64,000 nucleotides of DNA from Enterobacter ludwigii (GCA_900068845.1 CEFQ01000005.1:248001-312000); one strand, 5' to 3'. Shown: positions 50,566 to 62,212, counted from the stretch's first letter. Notes: a model not told the origin generated them from the letters alone. Numbers and translations: made by a program.

Positions 50566-51447
50566 CTACTTCAGGTATTCACCGCTGCGCAACGCTTCGA
50601 TACGTTTATCGAGCGGCGGATGCGACATGAACAGCTCACTCAACGATTTGTTTTTACCGTTGATGCAGAAAGCCATCATGCTGCTTGGCTCCTGCGGCTC
50701 ATAGCTGGTTTTCAGACGTTGCAATGCGGCAATCATCTTCTCGCGACCAACCAGCTTAGCGGAACCCGCATCAGCGTGGAATTCACGGTGACGCGAGAAC
50801 CACATGGTGATGATGCTGGCGAGGAAACCGAACAACAGCTCCAATACCATTGAGACCGCAAAGTAAACCATCGGATTACCGTTGCTGCTCTCTTCGCCAT
50901 CGCGATTACCCGACAGGAAACCGGAAGCAATCTGCGCCAGGATGCGCGAGATGAAGATAACAAAGGTGTTCACCACCCCCTGAATCAGCGTCATGGTGAT
51001 CATGTCACCGTTGGCGATATGCGCAATTTCGTGCGCCAGCACCGCTTCCGCTTCATCACGGCTCATGTTTTGCAGCAAGCCGGTAGAAACGGCGACCAGC
51101 GACGCGTCACGGCGCGCGCCTGTCGCAAAAGCGTTAATGTCAGGCGCGTGATAAATCGCCACCTGCGGCATCGCAATGCCAGCCTGTTGCGCCTGGTGGC
51201 CGACAGTTTGCATCAGCCAGCGTTCCGTCTCATTACGCGGTTGTTCAATAACCTCACCGCCAACGGATCGTAACGCCATCCATTTGGACATCAGCAGTGA
51301 AACAAACGCACCGCCAAAGCCAAACAGACCTGCCATTATCATCAGACCTTTAACACTGCTTGACTGGATTCCTGTCAGACTCAAGATCAGTCCGAATACC
51401 AACATCACCGCCAGGTTGGTGAGCAGGAAAAGAGCAATACGCATCAT
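50566..51447 (-). CDS. htpX: Membrane zinc metalloprotease HtpX
   Basis: Inner-membrane M48 protease for quality control of membrane proteins. It has 293 residues, the E. coli length. Two N-terminal helices, the zinc motif [14 protein letters not shown] near residue 140, two further helices, and the third ligand Glu in [14 protein letters not shown]. The start has two ATGs as in E. coli ([11 protein letters not shown]). It is located between yebQ and prc as in E. coli. Confidence 0.96.
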   Translation of the reverse strand: MMRIALFLLTNLAVMLVFGLILSLTGIQSSSVKGLMIMAGLFGFGGAFVSLLMSKWMALRSVGGEVIEQPRNETERWLMQTVGHQAQQAGIAMPQVAIYHAPDINAFATGARRDASLVAVSTGLLQNMSRDEAEAVLAHEIAHIANGDMITMTLIQGVVNTFVIFISRILAQIASGFLSGNRDGEESSNGNPMVYFAVSMVLELLFGFLASIITMWFSRHREFHADAGSAKLVGREKMIAALQRLKTSYEPQEPSSMMAFCINGKNKSLSELFMSHPPLDKRIEALRSGEYLK

Positions 51448-51622
51448 AAACGTTAATCTTCCTCAGTTGTGCACGCGCAAATGCGCGGATATCTATCCTA
51501 TGGTCATTGCTGCGCATTTCAAGCAACCTTAATCTTTAAGTGCCTAAAAAGACATAACTTTACATTAAGCTGCAAAGTGCGCAATTCGGTGCATTCGCAC
51601 CTGTTAATAACGATTTTAGTGT

Positions 51623-51649
51623 AAAAAAAAGCACCGCCTAAGCGGTGCT
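51623..51649 (-). terminator. prc terminator
   Basis: 8-bp stem AGCACCGC with GCGGTGCT and a 4-base loop, then eight Ts on the minus strand. Confidence 0.92.
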
Positions 51650-51667
51650 ATTTGAGAGGCCGATGGG

Positions 51668-53707
51668 TTATTTGGCGCCTACCGTGGCCGGCTGAGATTT
51701 CTCCAGCTGGGCCATATCGTTAGCGATTTTCACCGTTTCATCCAGATACGGATCCGGCTCTTTATAATCTTTCGGCAGATCTTCAATGCTCTTCAGCGGA
51801 GCTTTGCCTTCTGCCTGATAACGTGCGTTGATACGCTCCAGACGCAGTGCATCATCTTCACGATTCTCTTTCTCACGCTGGGCGAGATTGAGAGAGACTA
51901 TATTACGTTTTTCTTTCATCGCATCGAAACGCGCAATATCTTTCATGATGTACTGGAACTCACGATCTTTCGCGATGCGATCGGCGTGCTCTTTGGTGAG
52001 CTGCGGTACCAGCGGCGCGATATCGCCGGTTTTGGTGTAGCTTGCCGCATTCACGCTGTCCCAAGGCAACGCGTTGTCCTCGAATTTCTCACCGGTTTCT
52101 GCTGCTTCTACGCCGGTTGGCATCAGCAGATCAGGCGTGACGCCTTTACGCTGGGTGCTGCCACCGTTGATGCGATAAAACTTCTGAATGGTGTACTGCA
52201 CCGAACCCAGCGCTGGCCACTCCGGACGCAGCATCTGATCGTAGATACGATTCAGCGAGCGATATTGCTGCACGGTACCTTTACCAAAAGTCGGTTCACC
52301 AACGATTAGCGCACGACCATAATCCTGCATTGCAGCAGCGAAGATCTCAGAAGCCGAGGCACTAAAGCGATCGACAAGCACTACCAGCGGTCCTTTGTAA
52401 TAAACAATGCCGTCGTTATCGCTGTCTTCACGAACGCGCCCATTGTTATCACGCACCTGCACCACCGGACCGCTCGGAATGAACAGCCCCGACAACGAAA
52501 CCGCTTCAGTTAATGCGCCGCCACCGTTAGTACGCAGATCGATCACCACGCTGTCGACATTCTGCTTTTGTAGTTTCTGCAGCTGCACTTTCACATCGTC
52601 AGTTAAGCCAACGTAGAAGCCAGGAATGTCGAGCACGCCGACTTTCTCTTTGCCCACATTATGCACGGTGCCTTTCACAGCCCGATCTTCGAGGCGAATC
52701 TTCTCACGCGTCAGCGTAACGGTGCGGGTTTTGGCACCCTTACCCGCTGGCAAGACTTCCAGGCGTACTTTACTGCCCTTTGGCCCTTTGATTTTTGAAA
52801 CCACATCATCTAAACGCCAGCCAATCACATCTTCCATCGGCTTGCCAGGCTGACCGACACCGACGATGCGATCGCCCACACTGATCGATTTACTCTTCGC
52901 AGCCGGACCGCCCGCGACCATCGAGTTAATCACCGTGTAATCGTCATCCATCTGCAGTACTGCGCCAATACCTTCCAGCGACAGGCTCATTTCGGTGTTG
53001 AACTGCTCAGTATTGCGCGGTGAAAGATAGTTGGTATGCGGGTCGATTTCATGCGCAAACGCGGTCATCGCAAGCTGGAACACATCTTCACTGTTGCTTT
53101 GTGCCAGGCGACGGATGGCAAAGTTGTAACGCTTGGTCAGCGTTTCGCGGATCTCTTTCTCATCTTTACCGGCCAATTTCAGGCTCAGTTCGTCATATTT
53201 AACTTTGGCATCCCATAGCGCGTTGAGCTCATCAACGCTCTTTGGCCAAGGCGACTTTGCCCGGTCAATGTCAATAGTGTCATTGCCGGTGAAATTCATA
53301 GGGCGGTTCAGCACGCTCAGCGCATATTGATAGCGCTCAAAGCGGCGTTTTTGCGCCAGATTGTAGAGATCGTAAAACACATCCAGCTTACCGCTGCGGA
53401 ACTCATCACCAACGGTACTTTTTTTGTCGGCGTATTGCGCAATATCTGAGGCCAGCATCACGTTGTGGCTGTAGTCGAGCAAATTCAGGTAGCGATCAAA
53501 GATTTTCGCTGAAAAGTCCTGATTCAAATCGAACTGGCGATAGTGAGAGCGGGTGAAGCGTGAAGTAACGCGTTCGCTGACGGTGGGATGCTGGGGATCT
53601 TCGTGTAACTGGGGAATCTGGTCGGCGCGGGTAATATTATCTGCACCAAAGGTGGGGCCTGCTAAAAGCAGGCCCGCGATCATACCGATCTTTAAAATGT
53701 TGTTCAT
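51668..53707 (-). CDS. prc: Tail-specific periplasmic protease Prc (Tsp)
   Basis: Periplasmic serine protease that processes FtsI (PBP3) and degrades SsrA-tagged or hydrolase substrates with NlpI. It has 679 residues (E. coli 682). A signal peptide of about 22 residues ends at LLLAGPTFG-A; a PDZ domain lies near 240-320; the catalytic Ser is in DRFSASASEIF and the Lys in GEPTFGKGTVQQY. The frame opens at 53755, but the ATG at 53707 gives the proper signal peptide. It is 19 bases after proQ in one operon. Confidence 0.96.
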   Translation of the reverse strand: MNNILKIGMIAGLLLAGPTFGADNITRADQIPQLHEDPQHPTVSERVTSRFTRSHYRQFDLNQDFSAKIFDRYLNLLDYSHNVMLASDIAQYADKKSTVGDEFRSGKLDVFYDLYNLAQKRRFERYQYALSVLNRPMNFTGNDTIDIDRAKSPWPKSVDELNALWDAKVKYDELSLKLAGKDEKEIRETLTKRYNFAIRRLAQSNSEDVFQLAMTAFAHEIDPHTNYLSPRNTEQFNTEMSLSLEGIGAVLQMDDDYTVINSMVAGGPAAKSKSISVGDRIVGVGQPGKPMEDVIGWRLDDVVSKIKGPKGSKVRLEVLPAGKGAKTRTVTLTREKIRLEDRAVKGTVHNVGKEKVGVLDIPGFYVGLTDDVKVQLQKLQKQNVDSVVIDLRTNGGGALTEAVSLSGLFIPSGPVVQVRDNNGRVREDSDNDGIVYYKGPLVVLVDRFSASASEIFAAAMQDYGRALIVGEPTFGKGTVQQYRSLNRIYDQMLRPEWPALGSVQYTIQKFYRINGGSTQRKGVTPDLLMPTGVEAAETGEKFEDNALPWDSVNAASYTKTGDIAPLVPQLTKEHADRIAKDREFQYIMKDIARFDAMKEKRNIVSLNLAQREKENREDDALRLERINARYQAEGKAPLKSIEDLPKDYKEPDPYLDETVKIANDMAQLEKSQPATVGAK

Positions 53708-53726
53708 GCCAGGGTCAGCCTCCGTT

Positions 53727-54407
53727 TCAGAACTGCAAATGTTCTGCGCGCACAATCATAGCCATGCCGGAAGCGAGCTGAACCCGAACGCCATCTTTAG
53801 TAATTTCAAGAATGGTAGCGTCCATTGCACCTTTGCCTGCAGTCACTTTGATATTCTGGCCGGGCTGCAACGTTGAGGTATCAGTGACAGGTTTAGCACG
53901 CGGTGGCTGCGGTGCGTCTGCACGTTCAGTAGCGGCCGCACGCGGCGCCTGTTGACGCGGCTTGCGCGGTGCATCACCTTCGGCAGCTTTACGCGGAGCA
54001 GGTTTGCGTGGACGACGTTCAGCGGTTTCTGCACCGGCTTCACGCTTTTTCGCTTTCTGCTGATCTCGCTGCGCCTGAACGCGTGCTTTAGCTTCTTCCA
54101 GTTGCTTGCGCGCATGTTCTACGTGTTGCTCATCCAGCACGCCACAGGCGTTGCCATCGAGATCGACACGAATAGCACCCGCTTTGATGCCATACAGATA
54201 ACGCCAGCTAGAGGTATAAAGACGTAAGGCAGAACGCAGTTGCGTCTTGCTCAGGCTCAGTTCGCCTTGAACACGCTCGACCAGATCTTGAAAAATGCCG
54301 ATTTTGAGCGGACGCGCCTCGCCTTCGGCGCTAAAGCATTGCGGAAAACGTTCCGCCAAAAAGGCGATGACTTCTTTACTGCTATTCAACTTAGGTTGAT
54401 TTTCCAT
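53727..54407 (-). CDS. proQ: RNA chaperone ProQ
   Basis: Global small-RNA and mRNA binding protein. It has 226 residues (E. coli 232). The N-terminal FinO domain (residues 1-120) includes [14 protein letters not shown]; a long basic, Ala/Pro/Arg-rich linker follows (about 125-175); the C-terminal Tudor-like domain contains [21 protein letters not shown]. Upstream of prc on the same strand, as in E. coli. Confidence 0.97.
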   Translation of the reverse strand: MENQPKLNSSKEVIAFLAERFPQCFSAEGEARPLKIGIFQDLVERVQGELSLSKTQLRSALRLYTSSWRYLYGIKAGAIRVDLDGNACGVLDEQHVEHARKQLEEAKARVQAQRDQQKAKKREAGAETAERRPRKPAPRKAAEGDAPRKPRQQAPRAAATERADAPQPPRAKPVTDTSTLQPGQNIKVTAGKGAMDATILEITKDGVRVQLASGMAMIVRAEHLQF

Positions 54408-54503
54408 GAAATTTCCTGATTACAACGGATTTGCCGACCAGAGCAGGCATGAACAGGCGACATTATAATGACAACATCGCCAAATGCTATGTGATCCAGT
54501 CGA

Positions 54504-55004
54504 TTAGCTGTGCGTCAGCTGAATAAATTTTACGATGTCGCTGCCCGCCAGCACTTCACAAAGCCCGTCGGTAAGGGCCATCAGCCCCGATTTATCCTCA
54601 TTGTCGAAGCGAGAATAAACCGTACTATCAATGTCTAAAACACCTACGAGGGTGCCATTTACTTTCAGAGGAATTACGATTTCAGCGTTACTGGCTGCGT
54701 CGCACGCAATATGGCCTGGGAACGCGTGCACGTCTTCCACCAATTGCACTTTATCCTCAGCCACCGCAGTACCGCAGACACCTTTACCAACCGGAATACG
54801 CACGCAGGCGATTTTGCCCTGGAACGGACCCAATACCAGTGTGTTCGGTTCAGTCAGTAAATAGAATCCTGCCCAGTTAACGCCTTCCAGGCGTTCAAAA
54901 AGCAGCGCACTGCAGTTGCCGAGCGCGGCCAGGAACGAGGTTTCACCCGCCAATAGGGCGCGTACATCGCGATTCAAATCCTCGTAAAAAGCTTTTTTGT
55001 TCAT
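54504..55004 (-). CDS. msrC: Free methionine-(R)-sulfoxide reductase MsrC
   Basis: GAF-domain enzyme that reduces free methionine-R-sulfoxide. It has 166 residues (E. coli 165). The active-site cysteines lie in GKIACVRIPVGKGVCGTA and HIACDAASNAEIVIP. It is upstream of proQ on the same strand and divergent from letA. With msrB it is the second methionine repair gene in the window. Confidence 0.94.
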   Translation of the reverse strand: MNKKAFYEDLNRDVRALLAGETSFLAALGNCSALLFERLEGVNWAGFYLLTEPNTLVLGPFQGKIACVRIPVGKGVCGTAVAEDKVQLVEDVHAFPGHIACDAASNAEIVIPLKVNGTLVGVLDIDSTVYSRFDNEDKSGLMALTDGLCEVLAGSDIVKFIQLTHS

Positions 55005-55221
55005 TGTTCAACCATAACTCGTCACTGTGGTGACCTTGATGTCACTCAGTTGTTAAAATAAGCACTAATAATCCAGGCGCATAAGGTGAATCATTCTATT
55101 AGTTACTATACCCTTAGCAGGCGGTGGATAAGAGAATTCTGGTACCACCGAATATTGCAGGCAAATTTGCACTGCTCAGCATGCCGATAAAAGTAACGAA
55201 CGATGGGCACTTGCGTCACCT

Positions 55222-56466
55222 ATGAAAATTCACGCTATCAGCCAGACGTTGCCCCACGCACGTTATCAGCGTTGTCCGCAATGCGATACCCTTTTTTCCT
55301 TACCGGATGTGAAATCACATCAGACAGCCTATTGCCCTCGCTGTCATGCACAAATTCAGAGCGGTCGTGACTGGTCGATGACGCGACTCACCACCATGGC
55401 AGTAGTGATGATCGTGTTGATGCCGTTCGCCTTTAGCTTGCCGTTGGTCGATATCCGCCTGCTTGGCATGCGCATTAACGCCAGTCTGCTGGAAGGCGTG
55501 ATTCAAATGGCGCAACAGGGCGATACGTTAACAGCATCGATGGTGGCATTCTGCACCATTGGCGCGCCAGTGACCCTCGTGGCGGGCATCCTCTATCTGT
55601 GGGTGGGCAACGCGCTCGGTATGAATCTGCGCCCGGTCCTGCTGATGATGGATAAGCTCAAAGAGTGGGTGATGCTGGATATCTATCTGGTCGGCGTGGC
55701 GGTGGCCTCTATAAAAGTGCAGGATTACGCCTCGCTGGAAGTGGGCTACGGCTTAGTGGCCTATATTGCGCTGACGGTGCTGAGCCTGCTGACGCTGATT
55801 CACCTTAACGTTGAGCAGCTCTGGGAACACTATTATCCGCAAGCGATGCCCACTTCCCTGCCGGAAGAGTGGCAAGTGTGTCTGAACTGCCATCAAACCG
55901 GTGTGCCAGATGAACGTGGTCGCTGCACACGTTGCCATACGCCGCTCGACTATCGCCGTCGCCACAGTTTGCAGAAGTCATGGTCAGCACTTATTGCCTC
56001 GATAGTGCTGCTGATCCCCGCCAATTTGCTGCCGATTTCGGTGGTGTACGTCAATGGCGCACGCCGCGAAGACACTATTTTCTCCGGCATTCTGGGGCTG
56101 GCATCAGGCAATATACCGGTGGCCGCCGTGGTGTTTATCGCCAGTATTCTGGTGCCCTTTACCAAAGTGTTAGTGATGCTGACCTTGCTGCTCAGTATTC
56201 ATTTCAATTGCGAACAGGGTTTAAAAACCCGCATTCGCCTGCTGCGCGCCGTAACCTGGGTGGGCCGCTGGTCGATGCTGGATCTGTTTGTGATTGCTGT
56301 AACCATGTCGCTGGTCAATCGTGATCAGCTACTGGCTTTTACCATGGGACCGGCCGCCTTCTACTTTGGCGCCGCCGTTGTTCTGACCATTATGGCTGTA
56401 GAGTGGCTTGATAGCCGCCTGATCTGGGATGCACATGCAACAGGAAACGCCGACTACACCGACTAG
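55222..56466 (+). CDS. letA: LetA (YebS), PqiA-family inner-membrane partner of LetB
   Basis: 414 residues (E. coli 427). Two repeated units each begin with a zinc-ribbon-like CxxC pair (CPQCDTLF and CPRCH; CLNCHQ and CTRCH) and continue with membrane helices, about eight in all. LetA drives or loads lipid transport through the periplasmic LetB tunnel. Its last 32 bases overlap letB, so translation is coupled. Divergent from msrC. Confidence 0.94.
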   Translation: MKIHAISQTLPHARYQRCPQCDTLFSLPDVKSHQTAYCPRCHAQIQSGRDWSMTRLTTMAVVMIVLMPFAFSLPLVDIRLLGMRINASLLEGVIQMAQQGDTLTASMVAFCTIGAPVTLVAGILYLWVGNALGMNLRPVLLMMDKLKEWVMLDIYLVGVAVASIKVQDYASLEVGYGLVAYIALTVLSLLTLIHLNVEQLWEHYYPQAMPTSLPEEWQVCLNCHQTGVPDERGRCTRCHTPLDYRRRHSLQKSWSALIASIVLLIPANLLPISVVYVNGARREDTIFSGILGLASGNIPVAAVVFIASILVPFTKVLVMLTLLLSIHFNCEQGLKTRIRLLRAVTWVGRWSMLDLFVIAVTMSLVNRDQLLAFTMGPAAFYFGAAVVLTIMAVEWLDSRLIWDAHATGNADYTD

Positions 56467-59074
56467 CGCCAATCTGCGCAACAAGCGCAAGATTTCGCCG
56501 TTCTGGTTATTGCCCATTATCGCCCTGCTGATCGCTGGCTGGCTGCTGTGGACCAATTATCAGGAGCGCGGTACGACGATCACCATTAACTTCCAGACCG
56601 CCGACGGGATTGTGCCGGGGCGCACACCGATCCGCTATCAGGGCGTGGAAGTGGGCACGGTGCAAGGCATTGTGCTGAGTGATGACTATCGAAGCATCCA
56701 GATTAAGGCCAGCATCAAAAGTGACATGCGCGATGCCCTGCGTGAAGACACCCAGTTCTGGCTGGTAACGCCGAAAGCATCGCTGGCGGGCGTATCCGGA
56801 CTTGACGCCCTGGTTGGTGGTAACTACATCGGCATGATGCCGGGCAAAGGGAAAGAGAGCGATCACTTCACCGCACTGGATACGCAACCGAAATATCGCG
56901 TGAATACGGGCGAACTCCTTATTCACCTGCGTGCGCCAGACCTTGGCTCGCTCAACACCGGTTCGCTGGTCTATTACCGTAAAATCCCGGTCGGTCGCGT
57001 CTACGACTACAGCCTGAATAACAGTACCGATGGCGTCACCATTGATGTACTGATCGAGCGCCGCTTTATCAATCTGGTGAAAAAACAGAGTCGCTTCTGG
57101 AATGTCTCCGGCGTTGATGCGGATGTCAGCTTGAGCGGTGCCAAAGTGAAGCTAGAGAGCCTTGCCGCCTTAGTTAACGGCGCGATTGCCTTCGATTCCC
57201 CCAATGATGGCCAGCAGGCCGAGGTCGATGCCAACTACCAGCTTTATCCCGATCTGGCGCGCAGTCAGCGCGGCGTACAAGTGAAACTGGATCTGCCGAG
57301 CGGCGATAACCTGAAAGCCGATAGCACACCGCTGATGTATCAGGGATTGGAAGTCGGCACCTTAACCAAACTGAACCTACTGGATGGCGGTAAAGTGACA
57401 GGTGAGCTGACCGTGGATCCTTCGGTAACCGGGCTAATGCGCAGCGGGACTCGCATTGAGATGCGCACACCGAAGATCAGCCTGACCGACACCAATCTCA
57501 GCAGCCTGTTGACTGGTAATACTTTCGAGCTGGTACCCGGTGAAGGCGAACCGCAGGATCATTTCACCGTGTTACCTGCCAGCGAAACCCTGCTACAGAA
57601 ACCCGATGTGCTGACGGTGAAACTCAGCGCGCCGGAAACGTACGGTATTGATGCCGGCCAGCCGGTAATGCTATATGGCATGAAAATCGGCCAGGTAATT
57701 TCGCGTACGCTGGATGAAAATGGCATCAGCTTTGTAGCGGCGATTAATCCTGAACACCGTAATCTGGTGCACGCCGACAGCAAGTTTGTGGTGAATAGCC
57801 GCCTCGACGTGAAGTTTGGCCTCGACGGTATGCAGGTGCTGGGAGCCAGCGCGCGCGAATGGGTAGATGGTGGCGTTCGCCTGATCCCCGGAGCGAAAGG
57901 TAATCCGTCCAACCGTTATCCATTATATGCCGATGCGGAACGTGCGGAAGAAGGCATCGTCGGCGAACAGCCGCCGACTACGCTGAAACTCACCGCCAAC
58001 AGCTTGCCGGATGTGCAGGCCGGTTCGGTGCTGCTTTACCGCAAATTCCAGGTCGGCGAAGTGGTTGATGTGGTACCGCGCGCAGATGCCTTTGAAATCT
58101 CGATTCACATCCAGCCGCAATATCGCAAGCTGCTCACCAACGAAAGCGTGTTCTGGGCAGAAGGCGGTGCCAAAGTGCAGCTCAATGGCAGCGGTTTAAC
58201 CGTGCAAGCGTCCCCGCTTAATCGTGCGCTTAAAGGCGCGATCAGTTTCGATAATCTGACCGGTGTGCAGGCGGCAAAAGGCGTGAAACGTGTGCTGTAC
58301 TCTTCAGAAACCGCGGCGCGTGCGGTTGGCAGCCAGATTACGCTGCACACCTTTGATGCCAGCAAGCTCGCCGCCGGTATGCCGATTCGCTATCTCGGCA
58401 TCAATATTGGTCAGGTTGAATCATTGGCGCTGAGTTCTGATAACAATCAGGTTCACGCCAAAGCGGTGCTTTACCCAGAATACGTGCAGGACTTTGCGCG
58501 CATCGGCAGCCGCTTCTCGGTGGTGTCGCCAGAGATTTCCGCGGCGGGTGTTAACCATATCGAAACGCTGCTGCAGCCTTATATCAACGTTGATCCGGGC
58601 AAAGGTTCACCGGCGCGCACCTTTGAACTGCAGGAAACCACGATCACCGATTCACGCTACCTTAACGGCTTGACCATTTATGTTGATGCCGCTGAAGCCG
58701 GATCGTTGTCGGTGGGCACGCCCGTGCTGTTCCGTGGCGTTGAAGTGGGTACCGTGACCGGAACCTCGTTGGGTAATATGGCGGACCGCGTGCAAATTGC
58801 GCTGCGTATCAGCAAGAAATATCAACATCTGGTGCGTAACAACTCGGTGTTCTGGCTGGCTTCCGGCTATAACTTCGATTTCGGCCTGATTGGCGGCGTA
58901 TTGAAAACCGGCACATTCCAGCAGTTCATCCGCGGCGGCGTGCAATTCGCGACCCCGTCAACGGTGCCGTTAGCACCGCAGGCCGGCGCCAACAAACACT
59001 TCCTGCTACAGGATGAAGCGCCGAAAGAGTGGCGTAATTGGGGCACGGCGATTCCGGACCCTAATCAATCTTAA
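56435..59074 (+). CDS. letB: LetB (YebT), seven-MCE-domain lipid transport tunnel
   Basis: 879 residues (E. coli 877). One N-terminal membrane anchor (about 22-42) is followed by seven MCE repeats, each about 115 residues, recognisable by recurring blocks such as [26 protein letters not shown] and [13 protein letters not shown]. The hexamer spans the periplasm and carries phospholipids. The ATG at 56435 has TGGGA at the right distance and aligns with E. coli; an ATG 6 bases earlier is less likely. It overlaps letA by 32 bases. Confidence 0.95.
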   Translation: MQQETPTTPTSANLRNKRKISPFWLLPIIALLIAGWLLWTNYQERGTTITINFQTADGIVPGRTPIRYQGVEVGTVQGIVLSDDYRSIQIKASIKSDMRDALREDTQFWLVTPKASLAGVSGLDALVGGNYIGMMPGKGKESDHFTALDTQPKYRVNTGELLIHLRAPDLGSLNTGSLVYYRKIPVGRVYDYSLNNSTDGVTIDVLIERRFINLVKKQSRFWNVSGVDADVSLSGAKVKLESLAALVNGAIAFDSPNDGQQAEVDANYQLYPDLARSQRGVQVKLDLPSGDNLKADSTPLMYQGLEVGTLTKLNLLDGGKVTGELTVDPSVTGLMRSGTRIEMRTPKISLTDTNLSSLLTGNTFELVPGEGEPQDHFTVLPASETLLQKPDVLTVKLSAPETYGIDAGQPVMLYGMKIGQVISRTLDENGISFVAAINPEHRNLVHADSKFVVNSRLDVKFGLDGMQVLGASAREWVDGGVRLIPGAKGNPSNRYPLYADAERAEEGIVGEQPPTTLKLTANSLPDVQAGSVLLYRKFQVGEVVDVVPRADAFEISIHIQPQYRKLLTNESVFWAEGGAKVQLNGSGLTVQASPLNRALKGAISFDNLTGVQAAKGVKRVLYSSETAARAVGSQITLHTFDASKLAAGMPIRYLGINIGQVESLALSSDNNQVHAKAVLYPEYVQDFARIGSRFSVVSPEISAAGVNHIETLLQPYINVDPGKGSPARTFELQETTITDSRYLNGLTIYVDAAEAGSLSVGTPVLFRGVEVGTVTGTSLGNMADRVQIALRISKKYQHLVRNNSVFWLASGYNFDFGLIGGVLKTGTFQQFIRGGVQFATPSTVPLAPQAGANKHFLLQDEAPKEWRNWGTAIPDPNQS

Positions 59075-59077
59075 GCA

Positions 59078-59109
59078 AATCGGGCAGCCTGGCTGCCCGA
59101 TTCTTTTTC
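59078..59109 (+). terminator. letAB terminator
   Basis: Perfect 11-bp stem AATCGGGCAGC with GCTGCCCGATT, 3-base loop, then CTTTTTC. Confidence 0.9.
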
Positions 59110-59146
59110 GCATGTTACACTTCGCGTTCATTTTTTTTCCCGGTAG

Positions 59147-60571
59147 ATGCCCGTGTCCGATCGCTTTCCCGAAGATTTCCTCGCGCTGATGCGTGCCAGC
59201 TTGACTGACGACGCCGAACTGCAACGCTTTCTCGCCATTAGCCAGCAACCGCTGCGCCGCAGCTTACGTGTTAATACCTTAAAAATTAGCGTGGCCGATT
59301 TCCTTACTCGGACTGCCAATTACGGCTGGCGTTTGTCGCCGATTCCGTGGTGCGCTGAAGGTTTCTGGATAGCGCGCGATGATGAATCCCTGCCTCTCGG
59401 AAGCGTGGCGGAACACCTTAGCGGACTGTTCTACATTCAGGAAGCCAGTTCGATGCTGCCGGTCACCGCATTGTTTGACGCCGCGCCCGATGCACGTCAG
59501 GTCATGGATGTGGCTGCCGCGCCAGGCTCCAAAACCACACAAATGGCCGCGCTGATGCGTAATGAAGGTGCGATTCTGGCTAACGAATACTCCGCCAGCC
59601 GCGTCAAGGTGTTGCACGCTAACATTAGCCGGTGCGGTGTCAGTAATGTCGCGCTAACCCATTTTGATGGGCGCGTATTTGGCGCGGCACTGCCAGAACG
59701 TTTCGATGCGATTCTGCTTGATGCGCCCTGCTCCGGTGAAGGTGTGGTGCGTAAAGACGCCGACGCACTGCGTAACTGGACGCTGGCCAGTACTGAAGCA
59801 ATCGCCGAGACACAACGTGACCTGCTGGAAAGCGCCTTTCATGCGCTACAACCCGGCGGCACGCTGATTTACTCTACCTGCACCCTGAACCAGATCGAAA
59901 ACCAGCAGGTTATTCATTGGCTGCAACAGCGTTATCCCGATGCGGTTGAGATTGTGCCACTGAACGATCTGTTCCCGGGAGCCGAGCAGGCGTTAACCGC
60001 GGAAGGTTTTTTGCACGTATTCCCACAGATTTTCGATAGCGAAGGTTTCTTCGTCGCTCGCCTGCGTAAAACCGCCAGCTTACCCCCGCTGCCAACGCCA
60101 ACGTACAAAGTTGGCAAACTGCCCTTCTCTCCGGCCAGCCGGAAGCTGAGCGCTGAAGTGCAGCAGGCAGCGGCTAAAGTAGGCTTGCGATGGGATGAGA
60201 ACCACACGCTGTGGCAGCGCGATAAAGAGCTATGGTTGTTCCCGGCGGCGCTGGAGAGTTGGCTGGGCAAAGTGCGCTTCTCGCGCATCGGCCTCAAACT
60301 GGCAGAGACTTTCCCGAAAGGCTATCGCTGGCAGCATGAAGCGGTCATAGCGTTGACGCAGCCAGGCAGCGCGCTGGATTTCGAACTCACCGCTGCGGAA
60401 GCAGAAACCTGGTATCGCGGCCAGGATATTCATCCAGAAACGTTGCCAGATCGTGATGAAGTGATCGTCACCTACCAGCAGCAGCCGCTGGGATTGGCTA
60501 AGAAAGTCGGCAATCGGATTAAAAACAGTTATCCGCGCGAACTGGTGCGCGACGGGCGCCTGTTCCGTTAA
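59147..60571 (+). CDS. rsmF: 16S rRNA (cytosine-1407-C5)-methyltransferase RsmF
   Basis: SAM-dependent m5C methyltransferase for C1407 of 16S rRNA. It has 474 residues (E. coli 479). SAM motif [15 protein letters not shown] near residue 120; the two catalytic cysteines are in [13 protein letters not shown] and IYSTCTLN. The C-terminal third has PUA-like RNA-binding sequence. In E. coli yebV and yebW follow; here pphA follows at once on the other strand. Confidence 0.95.
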   Translation: MPVSDRFPEDFLALMRASLTDDAELQRFLAISQQPLRRSLRVNTLKISVADFLTRTANYGWRLSPIPWCAEGFWIARDDESLPLGSVAEHLSGLFYIQEASSMLPVTALFDAAPDARQVMDVAAAPGSKTTQMAALMRNEGAILANEYSASRVKVLHANISRCGVSNVALTHFDGRVFGAALPERFDAILLDAPCSGEGVVRKDADALRNWTLASTEAIAETQRDLLESAFHALQPGGTLIYSTCTLNQIENQQVIHWLQQRYPDAVEIVPLNDLFPGAEQALTAEGFLHVFPQIFDSEGFFVARLRKTASLPPLPTPTYKVGKLPFSPASRKLSAEVQQAAAKVGLRWDENHTLWQRDKELWLFPAALESWLGKVRFSRIGLKLAETFPKGYRWQHEAVIALTQPGSALDFELTAAEAETWYRGQDIHPETLPDRDEVIVTYQQQPLGLAKKVGNRIKNSYPRELVRDGRLFR

Positions 60572-60574
60572 GCG

Positions 60575-61222
60575 TTACTGCAACTGCACCAGGGTAAGAC
60601 GATTGCCGAATACCGCGCCAGTATCGATGTAGTGCTGATTCGCCACATTGAGCGGCTGTTCTAGCGGCGTGTGACCGAAATAAAACTCACTGGCGCCATC
60701 AATGTGGGCCGAACTGCCGCGTTGATGGCGTCCGAGTCGATCGCGACTCCACACCACTTGTTGCCAATCAACATCCTGCCCCATTGCATAGTGGCTGGCA
60801 GGATAATCGGCGTGTGCAATCACCACTACGCGATCGCCAAAATCCAGATGCAAAATCAACGGTAACTCGGCGCAGCGCTTCAACGCGTGGCGCGCAGCGA
60901 TTAATTTTGCGCCTTTCAACTGCCAAAACCATTCGCCGCCGTTCATCATCCACAGGGTTTGATCTCGACCTTCCAGCGCGGCGAGCGCCATCTGTTCATG
61001 ATTGCCACGCACGCAACGAAACCAGGGTTCCACTATTAGCGCTAAACAGCCAGGACTGTCCGGCCCGCGATCGATTAAATCGCCAACCGACAGCAATAAA
61101 TCCTGCTGTTTATCGAAATCCCGCTTGAACAGTTGCGCATCAAGTTGGGCGCGGCAACCATGCAGATCGCCGACCACCCAAATGTTTCGCCACATATGCG
61201 CGTTTACCTTTTGGTAAAGCAT
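60575..61222 (-). CDS. pphA: Serine/threonine protein phosphatase PphA
   Basis: Lambda-type metallophosphatase of 215 residues (E. coli 218), involved in E. coli in signalling of misfolded proteins. The three metal motifs are intact: GDLHGC near residue 18, GDLIDRG near 46 and GNHEQM near 73. The frame runs to 61435, but the ATG at 61222 with GGGGAAG upstream fits the family. It is tail-to-tail with rsmF, 3 bases apart. Confidence 0.92.
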   Translation of the reverse strand: MLYQKVNAHMWRNIWVVGDLHGCRAQLDAQLFKRDFDKQQDLLLSVGDLIDRGPDSPGCLALIVEPWFRCVRGNHEQMALAALEGRDQTLWMMNGGEWFWQLKGAKLIAARHALKRCAELPLILHLDFGDRVVVIAHADYPASHYAMGQDVDWQQVVWSRDRLGRHQRGSSAHIDGASEFYFGHTPLEQPLNVANQHYIDTGAVFGNRLTLVQLQ

Positions 61223-61304
61223 GTAATCTTCCCCGGTTGACTGGAAGTTTAGTGAGCCCGGCATAAAGTATAGTCGGTAAGGTTTAGCCAGCGGAGGGAA
61301 CAGC

Positions 61305-61412
61305 ATGAGCGGACGGAAACAATTCATTGGTGTATTAATCGTTATTTTCATTGGCAGCTTGCTGCTGCTGGAATCACTCGCTCGCCTGGTGCATCTGTTA
61401 TTTGTGGGATAA
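61305..61412 (+). CDS. Unnamed 35-residue single-helix membrane protein
   Basis: ATG at 61305 with a strong GGAGGG site 6 bases before it. The peptide has a short basic start (MSGRKQF), a hydrophobic stretch of about 16 residues (IGVLIVIFIGSLLLLE), and an amphipathic end (SLARLVHLLFVG). Length and shape are those of enterobacterial stress small proteins. I recognise no homologue. It is divergent from pphA and 65 bases upstream of the methyltransferase. Confidence 0.6.
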   Translation: MSGRKQFIGVLIVIFIGSLLLLESLARLVHLLFVG

Positions 61413-61477
61413 TTACGCGACTTTACATTTCGCACTAAACGCCTAAACTCCTTTGCGCATCATATAAAGGAGCCTGT

Positions 61478-62209
61478 ATGAGCCAGAATATTTACGACAA
61501 CCCCGATTTTTTTGCCGGTTACGCCACCTTGCCACGTTCCGTTAAAGGATTAGACGGCGCGCCTGAGTGGCCTGCGCTGCGTGCTTTGCTGCCCGAATTA
61601 CAGGGCAAACGCATTCTGGATCTAGGCTGCGGCTACGGCTGGTTTTGCCGCTATGCACAGCAGCAAGGCGCACATGACGTGCTGGGACTGGACGTTTCCG
61701 AGAAGATGCTGGCGCAAGCCGCAACGATGTCGCAGGGAACGGAGATTCGCTATCAGCGTGCCGACCTGGAAACGCTGCAGCTCAACGAATCCTTCGACCT
61801 TATCTACAGTTCGCTGGCGCTGCATTACCTCACCAATATTGATGGCCTTTTCGCAACCGTGTTTGACGCGCTGACGCCGGGCGGCGCGCTGGTGTTTTCC
61901 TGCGAGCATCCGATTTACACCGCACCCACACAGCAGCAATGGATTGTTGATGAGCAACAGCACCGCAGTTGGCCGGTGAATAATTATCAGCAGGAGGGTG
62001 AACGCATCAGTAACTGGTTTGCCGACGGTGTTAAGAAGCAGCATCGCAAGCTGGCAACCTGGATCAATGCAGTAATCGGCGCAGGATTTGAAATCGTGCA
62101 TCTCGATGAATGGGGACCAGACGAAGAAATGGTCGCACTGAATCCCGCATTGGCAGAAGAGCGCGATCGTCCGATGATGTTTTTACTGGCCGCGCGTAAA
62201 CCTCGCTAA
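61478..62209 (+). CDS. Class I SAM-dependent methyltransferase
   Basis: 243 residues. Motif I is ILDLGCGYGWFCRYA near residue 49, followed by GLDVSEKML (motif II), DLIYSSLALHYL and FSCEHPIY. This is a small-molecule type Rossmann methyltransferase; the substrate cannot be told. AAAGGAG precedes the ATG. It is not at this locus in E. coli K-12, so it belongs to the accessory end of the window. Confidence 0.85.
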   Translation: MSQNIYDNPDFFAGYATLPRSVKGLDGAPEWPALRALLPELQGKRILDLGCGYGWFCRYAQQQGAHDVLGLDVSEKMLAQAATMSQGTEIRYQRADLETLQLNESFDLIYSSLALHYLTNIDGLFATVFDALTPGGALVFSCEHPIYTAPTQQQWIVDEQQHRSWPVNNYQQEGERISNWFADGVKKQHRKLATWINAVIGAGFEIVHLDEWGPDEEMVALNPALAEERDRPMMFLLAARKPR

Positions 62210-62212
62210 GTA

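Noticed and set aside
51448-51622. CpxR box upstream of htpX
   Set aside because: Only single GTAAA-like half-sites; spacing does not match GTAAA-N5-GTAAA.
54408-54503. Possible small gene between proQ and msrC
   Set aside because: Only 96 bases, no ribosome site with an open frame; best read as the proQ promoter/leader.
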